The notes under the pieces are model-generated. The model saw only the letters and a list, made by a program, of their open reading frames with translations, had not been told where the DNA came from and did not search any database. Shown here one piece after another: positions 43,705 through 53,364 of a stretch of 64,000 bases of DNA; position 1 is the stretch's first letter; every line of letters begins with the position of its first letter. The translations under genes were made by a program, and so were the position numbers. This DNA comes from Salipiger bermudensis HTCC2601 (GTDB lineage Bacteria; Pseudomonadota; Alphaproteobacteria; Rhodobacterales; Rhodobacteraceae), in the NCBI RefSeq assembly GCF_000153725.1, contig NZ_DS022277.1, positions 377,437 to 441,436 on the forward strand, in the 5' to 3' direction.

Positions 43705-44448
43705 ATGCCATCGCACAACCTCAAGCAGGGCCCGGTCACGCTCTATGCGCAACTCGCGAATATCCTGCGCGACCGCATCCATACCGGCGTCTGGCGGCAG
43801 GACGACCCGGTCCCGACGCTCGACGAGCTGACCGAGGAGTTCAGCCTCGCCCGGGTGACAGTGCGGCAAGCGATCCAGTTGCTGGTGCAGGAAGGCCTGC
43901 TGTCGAGCCATCGCGGCAAGCGCACCTACGTCACGTGGAAAGCCCCCGAGATGTCGGACCAGCCGATCTTTTCCTCGATCGGCTCGATTGACGACACGCC
44001 GGAAACCTACACCGTCGACCGGCTCGAGTATGACGAGTTCGACCAGCTGCCGCCGCGCCTGCTCGAGGAGGGGCTCGACGCGGGCCCCTATGTGCGGATC
44101 CGCAAGCGCGATCTCTACAAGGGCATCCCCTATGCCTGTTCCGAGACCTATGTCCGCCTCGCCCTCTACCGGCAGTTTCCGCCGGGCGGCGAGACCGTGT
44201 CCAAGATCACCCGGCTGGTGCGCGACGCGACGCGGCCACGGCAGATCACCGGCTCCGAGCTGATCCGTGTCTCGATGCCGACCGAGGACGAAAGCCAGCA
44301 ATTGCAATGTCTACAGACCGCGCCCGTGGCACGGATCAGCCGCGTTCTGCTGGATGCCGACAAGACTGTCGCGCTGTTCGGGAACTACACCTACCGCGAG
44401 CGGGAATTCTGCCTGACGCGCGACATCACCGGGCTCTTGCGGGAATGA
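43705..44448 (+). CDS. GntR-family transcriptional regulator (HutC/UTRA type)
   Basis: A 247-residue regulator with an N-terminal winged helix (about 10-77; LTEEFSLARVTVRQAIQLLV) and a C-terminal UTRA ligand domain (about 95-235) with PYACSETYVRLALYRQFPP. UTRA regulators usually repress a transport or catabolic operon until a pathway metabolite binds. GGGAGG precedes the ATG. It is divergent from the 3-hydroxyacyl-CoA dehydrogenase gene and co-directional with the thiolase at 44676, which are its most likely targets. Confidence 0.9.
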   Translation: MPSHNLKQGPVTLYAQLANILRDRIHTGVWRQDDPVPTLDELTEEFSLARVTVRQAIQLLVQEGLLSSHRGKRTYVTWKAPEMSDQPIFSSIGSIDDTPETYTVDRLEYDEFDQLPPRLLEEGLDAGPYVRIRKRDLYKGIPYACSETYVRLALYRQFPPGGETVSKITRLVRDATRPRQITGSELIRVSMPTEDESQQLQCLQTAPVARISRVLLDADKTVALFGNYTYREREFCLTRDITGLLRE

Positions 44449-44533
44449 TCGCGGCAAGGCAGGTCTTGGTAATCCTCTAGTATCGTCTCGCATCCTTCTT
44501 CGGTCAACTGTCGCCCCTCAGACCCATCCGGCG

Positions 44534-44539
44534 CCTATG
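44534..44539. promoter_or_regulatory. CCTATG half-site upstream of thiolase gene
   Basis: Hexamer 137 bp upstream of the start at 44676. Confidence 0.35.
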
Positions 44540-44675
44540 GCAGCCCAAGTCCCGCCGACCGCGCCGCGCCATTGTGCAAGGCGATCGAAGCGCGCCAATC
44601 TGCGGCAAACCCGACACCCACGCGCCGACCCGGCGATCCCGGAGGCGCGCCCCGTCCTGCCCGACCGGAGACCCC

Positions 44676-45860
44676 ATGACCAAAGACATCGTGATCCTGA
44701 GCGCCGCCCGCACCGCCATCGGCACCTTCGGAGGCTCGCTTTCCGGCATCGCGCCCTGCGACCTTGCCACAACCATCGCGACCGAGGCGATTGCGCGCTC
44801 CGGCCTCGAGGGTGCCGCCATCGGCCAGACCGTTATGGGCAACGTGATCCACACCGAGCCGCGCGACATGTACCTGTCGCGGGTGGCGGCCATCGGTGCG
44901 GGCGTTCCCGAGACCAGCCCGGCCCTCACGCTCAACCGGCTCTGCGGCAGCGGGCTGCAGGCGGTGGTCTCGGCCAGCGAGGCGATCATGCTCGGCCATT
45001 GCGAGGCCGCCCTCGCCGGAGGCGCCGAGAGCATGAGCCGCGCCGGCCACCTGATGTCGGCCCGGTTCGGCGCACGGATGGGCGAGGTCACCGCGACCGA
45101 CATGATGATCGGCGCGCTCACCGACCCGTTCGGCAACGGCCACATGGGCATCACCGCCGAAAACGTAGCCGAGCGCGACGGCGTCTCGCGCACCGAACAG
45201 GACGCCACCGCCGCCGAGTCGCACCGCCGCGCGGCGCAGGCCCAGTGCGAAGGCCGGTTCGACGACCAGATTCTGCCGCTCGAGGTGCGCAAGGGCCGCA
45301 AGACCGAGAGCTTCGCCCGCGACGAGATGGTCCGGACCGATGCCAGCGCCGAGGATCTCGCCCGTCTCCGCCCCGCCTTCCGCAAGGACGGCTCGGTGAC
45401 AGCCGGCAACGCCAGCGGCATCAACGACGGCGCCGCCGCGCTGGTGCTGTCGAGCGCCGCGCTTGCCGCGAAGAAGGGCCTCGCGCCGATGGCCCGCATC
45501 GTGGCCTCGGGGCTTGGCGGCGTGGCCCCGTCGCTCATGGGGCTCGGACCAGTCCCCGCGACCGAGCAGGCTCTTGGCCGCGCCGGCCTTTCGGTCGCAG
45601 ATCTCGACGTGATCGAGAGCAACGAGGCCTTCGCGGCGCAGGCCTGCGCGGTCAGCAAGACGCTTGGTCTCGATCCCGCCAAGGTCAATCCGAACGGCGG
45701 CGCCATCGCCCTCGGCCATCCCATCGGTGCCTCCGGCGCGATCATCCTCACCAAGCTTCTCTACGAGCTTGCGCGCACCGGCGGTCGCTACGGCCTTGCC
45801 ACGATGTGCATCGGCGGCGGGCAGGGGATCGCGGTGATCGTCGAGAATCTGCGGCGCTGA
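44676..45860 (+). CDS. Acetyl-CoA acetyltransferase (thiolase)
   Basis: A 394-residue thiolase with nucleophile Cys90 (NRLCGSGLQA), His348 (GHPIGASG) and Cys378 (CIGGGQG). Length and motifs fit the biosynthetic/degradative acetoacetyl-CoA thiolase group. The longer upstream open frame has no ribosome site; the ATG at 44676 follows GGAG. It is the second complete thiolase in the window. The downstream gene is a convergent LuxR-type regulator. Confidence 0.93.
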   Translation: MTKDIVILSAARTAIGTFGGSLSGIAPCDLATTIATEAIARSGLEGAAIGQTVMGNVIHTEPRDMYLSRVAAIGAGVPETSPALTLNRLCGSGLQAVVSASEAIMLGHCEAALAGGAESMSRAGHLMSARFGARMGEVTATDMMIGALTDPFGNGHMGITAENVAERDGVSRTEQDATAAESHRRAAQAQCEGRFDDQILPLEVRKGRKTESFARDEMVRTDASAEDLARLRPAFRKDGSVTAGNASGINDGAAALVLSSAALAAKKGLAPMARIVASGLGGVAPSLMGLGPVPATEQALGRAGLSVADLDVIESNEAFAAQACAVSKTLGLDPAKVNPNGGAIALGHPIGASGAIILTKLLYELARTGGRYGLATMCIGGGQGIAVIVENLRR

Positions 45861-45945
45861 GCCGCCTCACCCTCGCGCATGTCGGGCCGGAGCGCCCCGG
45901 CCGCATCGCGCAGGAGCGCCGCTATGAAGAGCGCGCTGCCCGGCG

Positions 45946-46692
45946 CTAGAGGCACAGACCGCCGCGCACCAGAACCAGAGACAGCGCCTGCTCGGGCCGT
46001 TGCGTGCCCAGCCTGCGGCACGCGCGATCCAGCAGCAAGGAGACCTCGGACTGCGGGCGTAGAAGGCGGTCGGCGATCTGCTCGCTGTTGAGGCCCTGCC
46101 CCAGATAGCAGAGAACGTCGCGCTCGGGATCGCTCAGGCGCGACCACGGCGCGTCGAAGGCGCGGTCCTCTGCATAGACGAGTCCGGGCGAGCGCATTGC
46201 CATGGAGAGGATCGCGGAGACCGCGGAGAACGCCCGCTCCGTGCCACGGCCGAACAGCTCGGCGGGATGTGCGTCGCAGGCCAGCGCGAAGGTCTGCTCG
46301 CTCGCCTCCTCGATCCAGGTGTGGTTGAGGTAGTGCCGAAACCCGTGCTCGAGCAGCATCGCATATAGGTCACGGGCGCGAGGATCGGTCTCGGTCCGAA
46401 GCGCCGCGGCAACGTCGATCCTGGGCGCCACCCGCCCGGCAATCGCGCCCGCCTGGATGGGGTCGACCTCGTAGAGCCTGGCGTCACTGAAGGCCTCGAG
46501 AAACGAGGCATCCATGGAACTTCGGACCCAGGCAACGTGGCGGCTGTCGCGCATCACCGCACCGCAGGTCAGGGCGCGGGCGCCGATCCTGTTGGCAACC
46601 CCGGCGGCAGCATCCCAAGTCTGATCCGGCCCCTCCGCCTCGGTGAGCCGTGAGACCGTATCCATCAGCAGATCTGCGTATCGCGTCGTCAT
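45946..46692 (-). CDS. LuxR-family transcriptional regulator
   Basis: A 248-residue regulator with a C-terminal LuxR helix-turn-helix (about 186-245; LSDPERDVLCYLGQGL then SEQIADRL) and a 180-residue sensor region. The sensor resembles an autoinducer-binding fold in its YEVDPIQAGAIAG segment, but the typical tryptophan/tyrosine pocket residues are not clear, so it may bind a different ligand. No LuxI synthase is nearby. AGGGGAGG lies immediately before the ATG at 46692; an upstream extension crosses the decayed region and is unlikely. A 5/6 match to the island hexamer (TCTATG) lies at 46726-46731. Confidence 0.82.
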   Translation of the reverse strand: MTTRYADLLMDTVSRLTEAEGPDQTWDAAAGVANRIGARALTCGAVMRDSRHVAWVRSSMDASFLEAFSDARLYEVDPIQAGAIAGRVAPRIDVAAALRTETDPRARDLYAMLLEHGFRHYLNHTWIEEASEQTFALACDAHPAELFGRGTERAFSAVSAILSMAMRSPGLVYAEDRAFDAPWSRLSDPERDVLCYLGQGLNSEQIADRLLRPQSEVSLLLDRACRRLGTQRPEQALSLVLVRGGLCL

Positions 46693-46805
46693 CCTCCCCT
46701 CCGCGAAAGCGCTTCGTGTCGGATATCTATGAGCCGGAATGCGCGCGCATGCCAGCCACGTCGCAGCGTCCGGTTCAGCCATTTTCGGAGTGTGATCGAC
46801 GCGGG

Positions 46806-47030
46806 TCACCGCGCCCGGGCAGGCCCTTGGCCCACGCCGGTCCCGCCGAACCGATCTGCAACCGCGCGCATGCGGCTATGGGTCTTCTCCTGCAACTCCA
46901 GCGCCCGCCGCGCCCCAGCCCGAAAGGTGATGCGCCCTCAGCATCTCGCGCAGCAAGGCCCCCCTCCCGGCGACGCAGCGTGTCGAGAATGCGGGCGTGT
47001 TCTTCGACCGCGCGGCAGGCACCATGACGG
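46806..47030 (-). pseudogene. GntR/FCD regulator remnant (C-terminal, frameshifted)
   Basis: Reading the minus strand gives pieces of an FCD domain C-terminus in three successive frames: RAVEEHARILDTLRRREGG, then LLREMLRAHHL, then RALELQEKTHSRMRAVADRF ending at the stop 46808-46806. Joined, they match the standard FCD ending (EHxxILxAL..RD..xA..xMRxHL..xxxLE). Two frameshifts and the absence of any winged-helix domain show the gene is dead. The left boundary of the remnant is uncertain (about 47030-47100). Confidence 0.65.
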
Positions 47031-47069
47031 TCGACGGAGAGCTCGCCGACGTGCCCGAGGTCGCCGGCC

Positions 47070-47375
47070 TTGGACGGCTGGGCGACGGCAACTGCGTCGA
47101 GATCGGCGCGCTCGGTGCCCGACCTGTGCGAGATGACGCTGGCGGCCAACGCCTGCGCCGTGCTGCCAGACCGTCCCGACCTGCACTGCCCCATCGCCCG
47201 CATCGACGAGGTCGCGACGATCCTGTGCGAGACCTCCGAGGGCCGCATCCTGTCCCGCACCGGGCTGGTCGAGGCCGGGGCCAAGCTGGCAATGATGACT
47301 CGCGGCTTGTCGCCCAAGCGCCTGACGGGCGCGCAGGTCTCTGCGCTGATCACCAAGTTCGACCTGGACTGGTAG
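47070..47375 (+). pseudogene. Unidentified C-terminal gene remnant
   Basis: A 101-codon frame ending at 47375, protein-like from about 47118 onward: CEMTLAANACAVLPDRPDL, then PIARIDEVATILCETSEGRI and ending MMTRGLSPKRLTGAQVSALITKFDLDW-like. I do not recognise the family. There is no convincing start or ribosome site, and upstream protein-like sequence (MTVDGELADVPEV) is in another frame, so it is probably the C-terminus of a truncated or frameshifted gene. It could also be a short intact gene. Confidence 0.35.
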
Positions 47376-47506
47376 GGCTGGCGGACGGTGCTGCGGCGCC
47401 TGCACGACCCGCGGGCCGGGCCCGGCTCGCGTCCGGGCAGGTGGGAAGCCGCAGCCGCTTCCACCCGGGCATGGCTCCAGCCAGTGCCGGTGCCGCGCAA
47501 GCGCTG

Positions 47507-48694
47507 TCAGGCCACCGGCGCCATCACGTCGTGCACGGCCCGCACCAGCCACGGGATATCCTTCGGCCCAAGACGCGCCACGTTGACCCGACCACCCTTC
47601 ACCACGTGAATGCCGTGTTCGCGCGTCAGCGCCGCCTCCTGAGTGTCGGTCAGCGGCAGCAGCGAGAACATCCCCGACTGCCGCCCGAGATAGGCGAGCT
47701 CGTCGCAGCCGAAGCCCTCCTGCTCGGTCCGCACCAGCGCAGCACGCACCTGCGCCACGCGCGCACGCATCTGGTCCAGCTCGCGGAGCCAGAGCGCCTT
47801 CAGCTCCGGGTCCTGCAGGATCGTGCGCACCACCGATGGCCCGTGATCCGGGGCATGGGAGGCACCCGAGCGGACGATGGCCGTCACCGCCCGGTGCACC
47901 CGTGCCCGGTCGCCGCTGCGGGTCTTCACGAAGAGCGCCCCGGCGCGGTCGCGGTAGATGCCGAAGGTCTTCGACAGCGTGATGCAGAAGATGCACTCGT
48001 CGAAGCGCTCGGCGATGCGGCGGGCCATGGCGCAATCGGCCTCGAAGCCGCCGGCAAAGCCGAGATAGGCCAGATCGAGCCACGGCACGAGGCCACGCGC
48101 CTCGAGCGTGTCGAGCAGCGCCTCGACCTGTTCGGGCGTCATGTCGGCACCGGTCGGGTTGTGGCACACGCCCTGCATCAGGAAAATATCCCCGGGCCGG
48201 GCCGCCTGAAGGCCGTCGAGCATCTGCTCGAAGGTGATCTCGCGCCGGAGCGGATCGTAGTAGGGCACGTCGGCGAAGCGCGCCCCGGCGGCGCTGAGGA
48301 TCGGAACGTAGTTGCCGTAGGTCGGGCGCTGCATCCAGACCGTGGGCCTGGCCGGCATCTGTGCCAGCAGATCCGCCATCACCCGCAGCGCCACCGCACC
48401 GCCTGCGGTCTGCGCCGCGACCCAGCCCTCGTCAAACCGCGGCCCCATCAGCGCGTGGCCCAGCACGGCGCAGTACTCGGCATCGCCTGTCAGCGCGAGA
48501 TAGGACTTGCTGGCCTGCGTCTCGACCAGCCGCCGCTCCGCCTGCTTGACCGCCTGCATCACCGGGGTCTGGCCGGCGGCGTCCTGATAGATCCCCACCG
48601 TCAGGTTGAGCTTGTCGCTGCGCGGATCCTGCGCAAAGTACTCGGCCCCGATCATGATGGGGTCGACGGGGTAGTCCCCGACCGTCTCGAACAT
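47507..48694 (-). CDS. Class I aminotransferase (aspartate/aromatic type)
   Basis: A 395-residue PLP-dependent aminotransferase of the AspC/TyrB subgroup, with Schiff-base Lys242 (LSKTFGIYRDR), the GVCHNPTGAD motif and an N-terminal DPIMIGAEYFAQDPRSDKLN similar to aromatic aminotransferases. The central GIYxxR arginine binds the substrate carboxylate. It would transaminate an aromatic or acidic amino acid with 2-oxoglutarate. It lies downstream of an alcohol dehydrogenase on the same strand, 114 bp away. Confidence 0.92.
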   Translation of the reverse strand: MFETVGDYPVDPIMIGAEYFAQDPRSDKLNLTVGIYQDAAGQTPVMQAVKQAERRLVETQASKSYLALTGDAEYCAVLGHALMGPRFDEGWVAAQTAGGAVALRVMADLLAQMPARPTVWMQRPTYGNYVPILSAAGARFADVPYYDPLRREITFEQMLDGLQAARPGDIFLMQGVCHNPTGADMTPEQVEALLDTLEARGLVPWLDLAYLGFAGGFEADCAMARRIAERFDECIFCITLSKTFGIYRDRAGALFVKTRSGDRARVHRAVTAIVRSGASHAPDHGPSVVRTILQDPELKALWLRELDQMRARVAQVRAALVRTEQEGFGCDELAYLGRQSGMFSLLPLTDTQEAALTREHGIHVVKGGRVNVARLGPKDIPWLVRAVHDVMAPVA

Positions 48695-48808
48695 CTCTCA
48701 CTCTCCTCCCGACGGCCCCTGCGGGCCGCCCTTTTCCCTGCCGGGGCCGCATCCCCCGCACGCAGACATCGCATTTGACAGCTGCCCTGCAAAGGCAGGT
48801 GGCCTGCC

Positions 48809-49846
<1,038 letters not shown>

Positions 49847-49986
49847 GGCTGGGTCTTTCCGTTTCGGCTTTGAGCGTAGGAGATCATAACCACGGGCATG
49901 GAAATAGCTCTGCCAATCTTCTTGATATCCGGCTATTCAGAGAAAGAGTCTTCCCCCGAAGCCCGCAATTCGAGAGCTTTCTGCCC

Positions 49987-50460
49987 ATGCCCGAGATCGA
50001 CGCCGCGAGCGCCCGCATCCTCACCCTGCTGCAGGAGGACGGGCGGATGACCAATGCCCGCCTCGCCGACACGCTCGGGATGAGCGAGACCCCGTGCTGG
50101 CGGCGGCTCAAGCGGCTCGAGGAAAGCGGCGTCATCGAGGGCTACCAAGCCAACCTGAATCGGCGGAAGCTGGGGCTCGGCGTCATGGCCTTCGTGCAGC
50201 TGCGCTGCTCCGAGCACGATCAGACGGCCACCGCCGAGTTTCAGCGCCTCGTCGAGACCACGCCGAACATCCTAGCCTGCCACAACACCACCGGCGCCGA
50301 CGATTTCCTGCTGATCGTGGTCGCCCGAGATCTCGACGATTACAGCGGCTTCGTCGATGGCACGTTGCGGCGGCTGCCGGGGGTCACGAGCATCCGCTCG
50401 AACCTGTCGCTGAAGGAGATGAAGGCTTCGAGCAAGCTGCCGGTGTTGTCCCCCTCTTGA
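49987..50460 (+). CDS. Lrp/AsnC-family transcriptional regulator
   Basis: A 157-residue regulator with the Lrp helix-turn-helix (about 5-50; ARLADTLGMSETPCWRRLKRL) and a RAM/ligand domain with LACHNTTGADDFLLIVVARD. Such proteins sense amino acids and often control an adjacent divergent operon, here the alcohol dehydrogenase and aminotransferase. The ATG at 49987 matches the usual start of the family; the open frame extends upstream but without a ribosome site. Confidence 0.9.
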   Translation: MPEIDAASARILTLLQEDGRMTNARLADTLGMSETPCWRRLKRLEESGVIEGYQANLNRRKLGLGVMAFVQLRCSEHDQTATAEFQRLVETTPNILACHNTTGADDFLLIVVARDLDDYSGFVDGTLRRLPGVTSIRSNLSLKEMKASSKLPVLSPS

Positions 50461-50560
50461 AAGCGCGGGCCGTAGCGTTCGCTTTGCATCCGCCGCCAAG
50501 CCCCGCCATAGCTGCGCCATCCCGCGGGCAAAGGCCCGACGCCTGCAAGGAGAAGCCCGG

Positions 50561-51043
50561 ATGACCATCCGTCCCGACCGCCCTTTGGGGGTCATACCGC
50601 CGCAAACTCTCGCCAGCCACTCGGGGCTCGACCTGTTTGCCAAGATGATCGCCGGAGATCTGCCCTCCCCGCCGGTCTGTGCGGTGTCGAACCAGTGGAT
50701 CACCGCCGTGGAGAAAGGCCGTGTCACCTGGACCTGCTCGCCGCCACCGAACTTCATCAACCCGATGGGTGGCGTGCATGGCGGCTGGGCGATGACAGTG
50801 CTCGACAGCACACTGGCCTGCGCAGTGCATTCCGGGCTGCCGGCGGGCCGCGGCTATACCACCGTCGAGGTCAAGACCAACCTCACCCGAGCGCCGAAGG
50901 TGGGCGAGACCTATACCTGTGTGGGCGAGCTCATCACCCTCGGCCGCAGCATCGGCACCTCCGAGGCCAAGCTGATCGACGCCGAGGGCCGCGTGGTCGC
51001 CTTCGGCACCACCACCTGCCTTATCATGGAGCTGCCGGGGTGA
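50561..51043 (+). CDS. PaaI-family hotdog thioesterase
   Basis: A 160-residue hotdog thioesterase with the signature NPMGGVHGGWAMTVLDSTLA (the HGG turn and the following catalytic Asp). PaaI-type enzymes hydrolyse (aryl)acyl-CoA to protect the CoA pool. GGAGAAG precedes the ATG. Co-directional with the Lrp gene but 100 bp away. A 5/6 match to the island hexamer (CATAGC, 50507-50512) lies upstream. Confidence 0.88.
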   Translation: MTIRPDRPLGVIPPQTLASHSGLDLFAKMIAGDLPSPPVCAVSNQWITAVEKGRVTWTCSPPPNFINPMGGVHGGWAMTVLDSTLACAVHSGLPAGRGYTTVEVKTNLTRAPKVGETYTCVGELITLGRSIGTSEAKLIDAEGRVVAFGTTTCLIMELPG

Positions 51044-51399
51044 CGCGCAGCCCCGCTCGCGCCTGGATCCTGCAACGCCCCGCCCCCCCCCGCCCTTCTT
51101 TTCTTGGCGCAGATCCCGGGAACAGGGCAGCAACCGGGCTGTCTTCGGCAGAGTCGTGCCAGCGAGAAAGACGATATCAGGTGGACCACAGATCGTGCAG
51201 GCTTGCCCCCAATCGTTGAAAATCCACCCAATTGTTGACAAACCTGCGGCGCATTGCGCCTCTGCCCCCGCCAAGCTTGTGCGGTTTTTCCGCCAGTATT
51301 ATAGATTGATCCGACACCTCAAAAATTTCTCAAGGTGGCACTGGCGACTCGCTTGCTCCTTAATTTCGACAATTCTTGTTCGCGAAAGTAACCCATTTC
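51044..51399 (+). other. Intergenic region upstream of acyltransferase, with direct-repeat elements
   Basis: 356 bp without a gene, AT-richer toward the right. It has two related elements 19 bp apart, AATCGTTGAAAA (51211) and AATTGTTGACAA (51230). The 11-mer ATTGTTGACAA (51231-51241) is repeated exactly at 53654-53664 upstream of the RTX gene. TTGACA could be a -35 hexamer, but I cannot place a good -10. Confidence 0.45.
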
Positions 51400-53364
51400 A
51401 TGTCCACGTCCTCGTCGAGCTATCGCCCTGAAATCGATGGAATGCGCGCGATCGCCGTAAGCGCGGTGATCCTTTACCACCTCAAGATCCAGACCTCCGA
51501 AGGCACGTTTCTTCCCGGTGGCTTCCTGGGTGTGGACCTGTTCTTCGTTCTCTCGGGCTTTCTGATCAGCGGCATCATGCTGGATGAGTTCAGCCGCACC
51601 GGCGGCATCAGCGTGAAGCAGTTCTACCTGCGCCGCGCACGGCGAATCCTGCCGGCCCTGCTGCTTGTCATGCTCGCCAGCCTGCCCGTCGCGTGGTTTC
51701 TTCTGCTACCCAGCGAGCTCGACCGGTTTTCGCTGTCGCTCGTCGCGGCACTCGGCTTCGTGAGCAATGGCTTCTGGTTCTTCGAACTCAGTGAGTATGG
51801 CGCGCAATCGGGACTGCTCCAGCCGTTCCTGCACACCTGGAGCCTCGCGATCGAGGAACAGTTCTACCTTCTGTTTCCGCCCTTCCTGATCCTGCTGCTG
51901 CCCCGCGTGAAGATGAGGCCCCTGCTCTGGATCCTCGTGGCGATGACCATCGCAGGGTTCGCGGTCGCCGCCATCACCACGGTGCTGCACCCGGCCTTTT
52001 CGTTCTACACGCCGACAAGCCGGGCATGGGAGATGCTCGCAGGGGCTGTCCTGGCGGTTCTGGTGCGCGAAATCGGCCCGGCCACCCGCTGGCGGATCTC
52101 GCGGGTCATTCCGGCAGTGTCGCTCGTGGTGCTGATCGGCGCCTTCGTCACCCAGGATCTGGTCAGCATGCAGCATCCCGGCCTCGGAACGGTGCCCGTC
52201 ATTCTTGCGACCTGCGGCCTGATCTGGTGCGCCGAACGGAACGAGCCGGTGACGCGCCTGCTCTCGCTCTCCCCCTTGGTCTGGGTCGGCAAGCTGTCCT
52301 ACTCGCTCTATCTCTGGCATTTCCCGATCTTCGCCTTCGGACGGATCATGTCGATCGACAAGCCGACGCCAACCGAGATGATCGCCTGGACCGCGCTGAC
52401 CTTCGCGCTCTCGGCGATCGGGTACTACCTCGTCGAGCGGCCCTTCCGGTTCCAGGTGCCCTGGCGGCCCTTCGCGCTCAGCGCCGCCGCGGCGCTGGTG
52501 CCTGTCGCCGCGATCACGATCTTCAGCGTGACAACGGACGGCTCGCAATCGGGCCGCACGCAAGCGCTCGCAAAGCTCTATGGTCCGGCGGAGAGCGACA
52601 ACGCCACCCTCGCTGCGGCGAGCTGGCAGCTGCTGAACAAGCGCTTCCCCGATGAAGAGATCGGGGCATGGAACGCGCTGAGGCCTTCTGAGTCGGGCAG
52701 CAAGGAGTTGTGGTTCGAGAGCGCAGGATCGGCGAACGTGCTGATCATCGGCGACAGTCTGTCGAAGGATGTCTACAACGCGCTGACGCTCAATGCCGAG
52801 CGTTTCCCGAATTATGAATTCGCCCGCTTCAATCTTCACCGAAGCAGTCTCGACGAAGATCTGAGCCTCCTGCGCGATACGCCGAACTTCGAGGCCGCCG
52901 ACGTGATCATGGTCGCGCCGAACTACTATCGTGAGTTCCGCACCGCCCTACAGACCATCCTCGAGGCGGTGAACCACGATGGCAAAACGGTTCTGGTGCT
53001 CGGGAATACCGCCAAGTTCGACGCCGGCGGACCGCGCCCGCTGTTCGACTGGTTCCTGATGAAGACACAGGAGACCTCGGCGCTCACCGAGCTGAATGCC
53101 CTTGCCACGCAGTATGAAGACCGTCGCGCCCAGGATCAGAACAGCGCGATCCGCGAAATCGCCGAGGCCGCCGGGGCAACCTACCTGTCGCGCCGCCGAC
53201 TGGTCTGCCCCGACGAGGCAAGCTGCACGCTGGTGACCAAGACGGGCCGAAAGACGATGTACGACGATCTTCACTGGACGCTGGAAGGCGCCGCCCTCTT
53301 CGGTCAACGCGCCGCCTCGGCTGGCTGGCTGCGCGAGATAGAGGCGCGCGCCATCAACGACTGA
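51400..53364 (+). CDS. Membrane O-acyltransferase with C-terminal SGNH domain
   Basis: A 654-residue OafA-like protein. Residues about 5-345 are an acyltransferase-3 membrane domain, opening YRPEIDGMRAIAVSAVILYH, with FFVLSGFLISGIML, a RRARRILPALL loop and multiple hydrophobic helices. The C-terminal half is a soluble SGNH/GDSL-type domain with Ser453 (IIGDSL) and a DxxH pair (Asp622, His625; DDLHWT). Such proteins acetylate extracellular polysaccharide, lipopolysaccharide or peptidoglycan. The ATG at 51400 fits the family start; its ribosome site is weak. It may modify surface glycans at the same surface where the downstream RTX adhesin acts (inference). Confidence 0.9.
   Translation: MSTSSSSYRPEIDGMRAIAVSAVILYHLKIQTSEGTFLPGGFLGVDLFFVLSGFLISGIMLDEFSRTGGISVKQFYLRRARRILPALLLVMLASLPVAWFLLLPSELDRFSLSLVAALGFVSNGFWFFELSEYGAQSGLLQPFLHTWSLAIEEQFYLLFPPFLILLLPRVKMRPLLWILVAMTIAGFAVAAITTVLHPAFSFYTPTSRAWEMLAGAVLAVLVREIGPATRWRISRVIPAVSLVVLIGAFVTQDLVSMQHPGLGTVPVILATCGLIWCAERNEPVTRLLSLSPLVWVGKLSYSLYLWHFPIFAFGRIMSIDKPTPTEMIAWTALTFALSAIGYYLVERPFRFQVPWRPFALSAAAALVPVAAITIFSVTTDGSQSGRTQALAKLYGPAESDNATLAAASWQLLNKRFPDEEIGAWNALRPSESGSKELWFESAGSANVLIIGDSLSKDVYNALTLNAERFPNYEFARFNLHRSSLDEDLSLLRDTPNFEAADVIMVAPNYYREFRTALQTILEAVNHDGKTVLVLGNTAKFDAGGPRPLFDWFLMKTQETSALTELNALATQYEDRRAQDQNSAIREIAEAAGATYLSRRRLVCPDEASCTLVTKTGRKTMYDDLHWTLEGAALFGQRAASAGWLREIEARAIND

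Noticed and set aside
46970..47375. A single plus-strand gene spanning 46970-47375
   Set aside because: It would need a frameshift near 47110, and its first part overlaps the convincing GntR/FCD remnant on the other strand.
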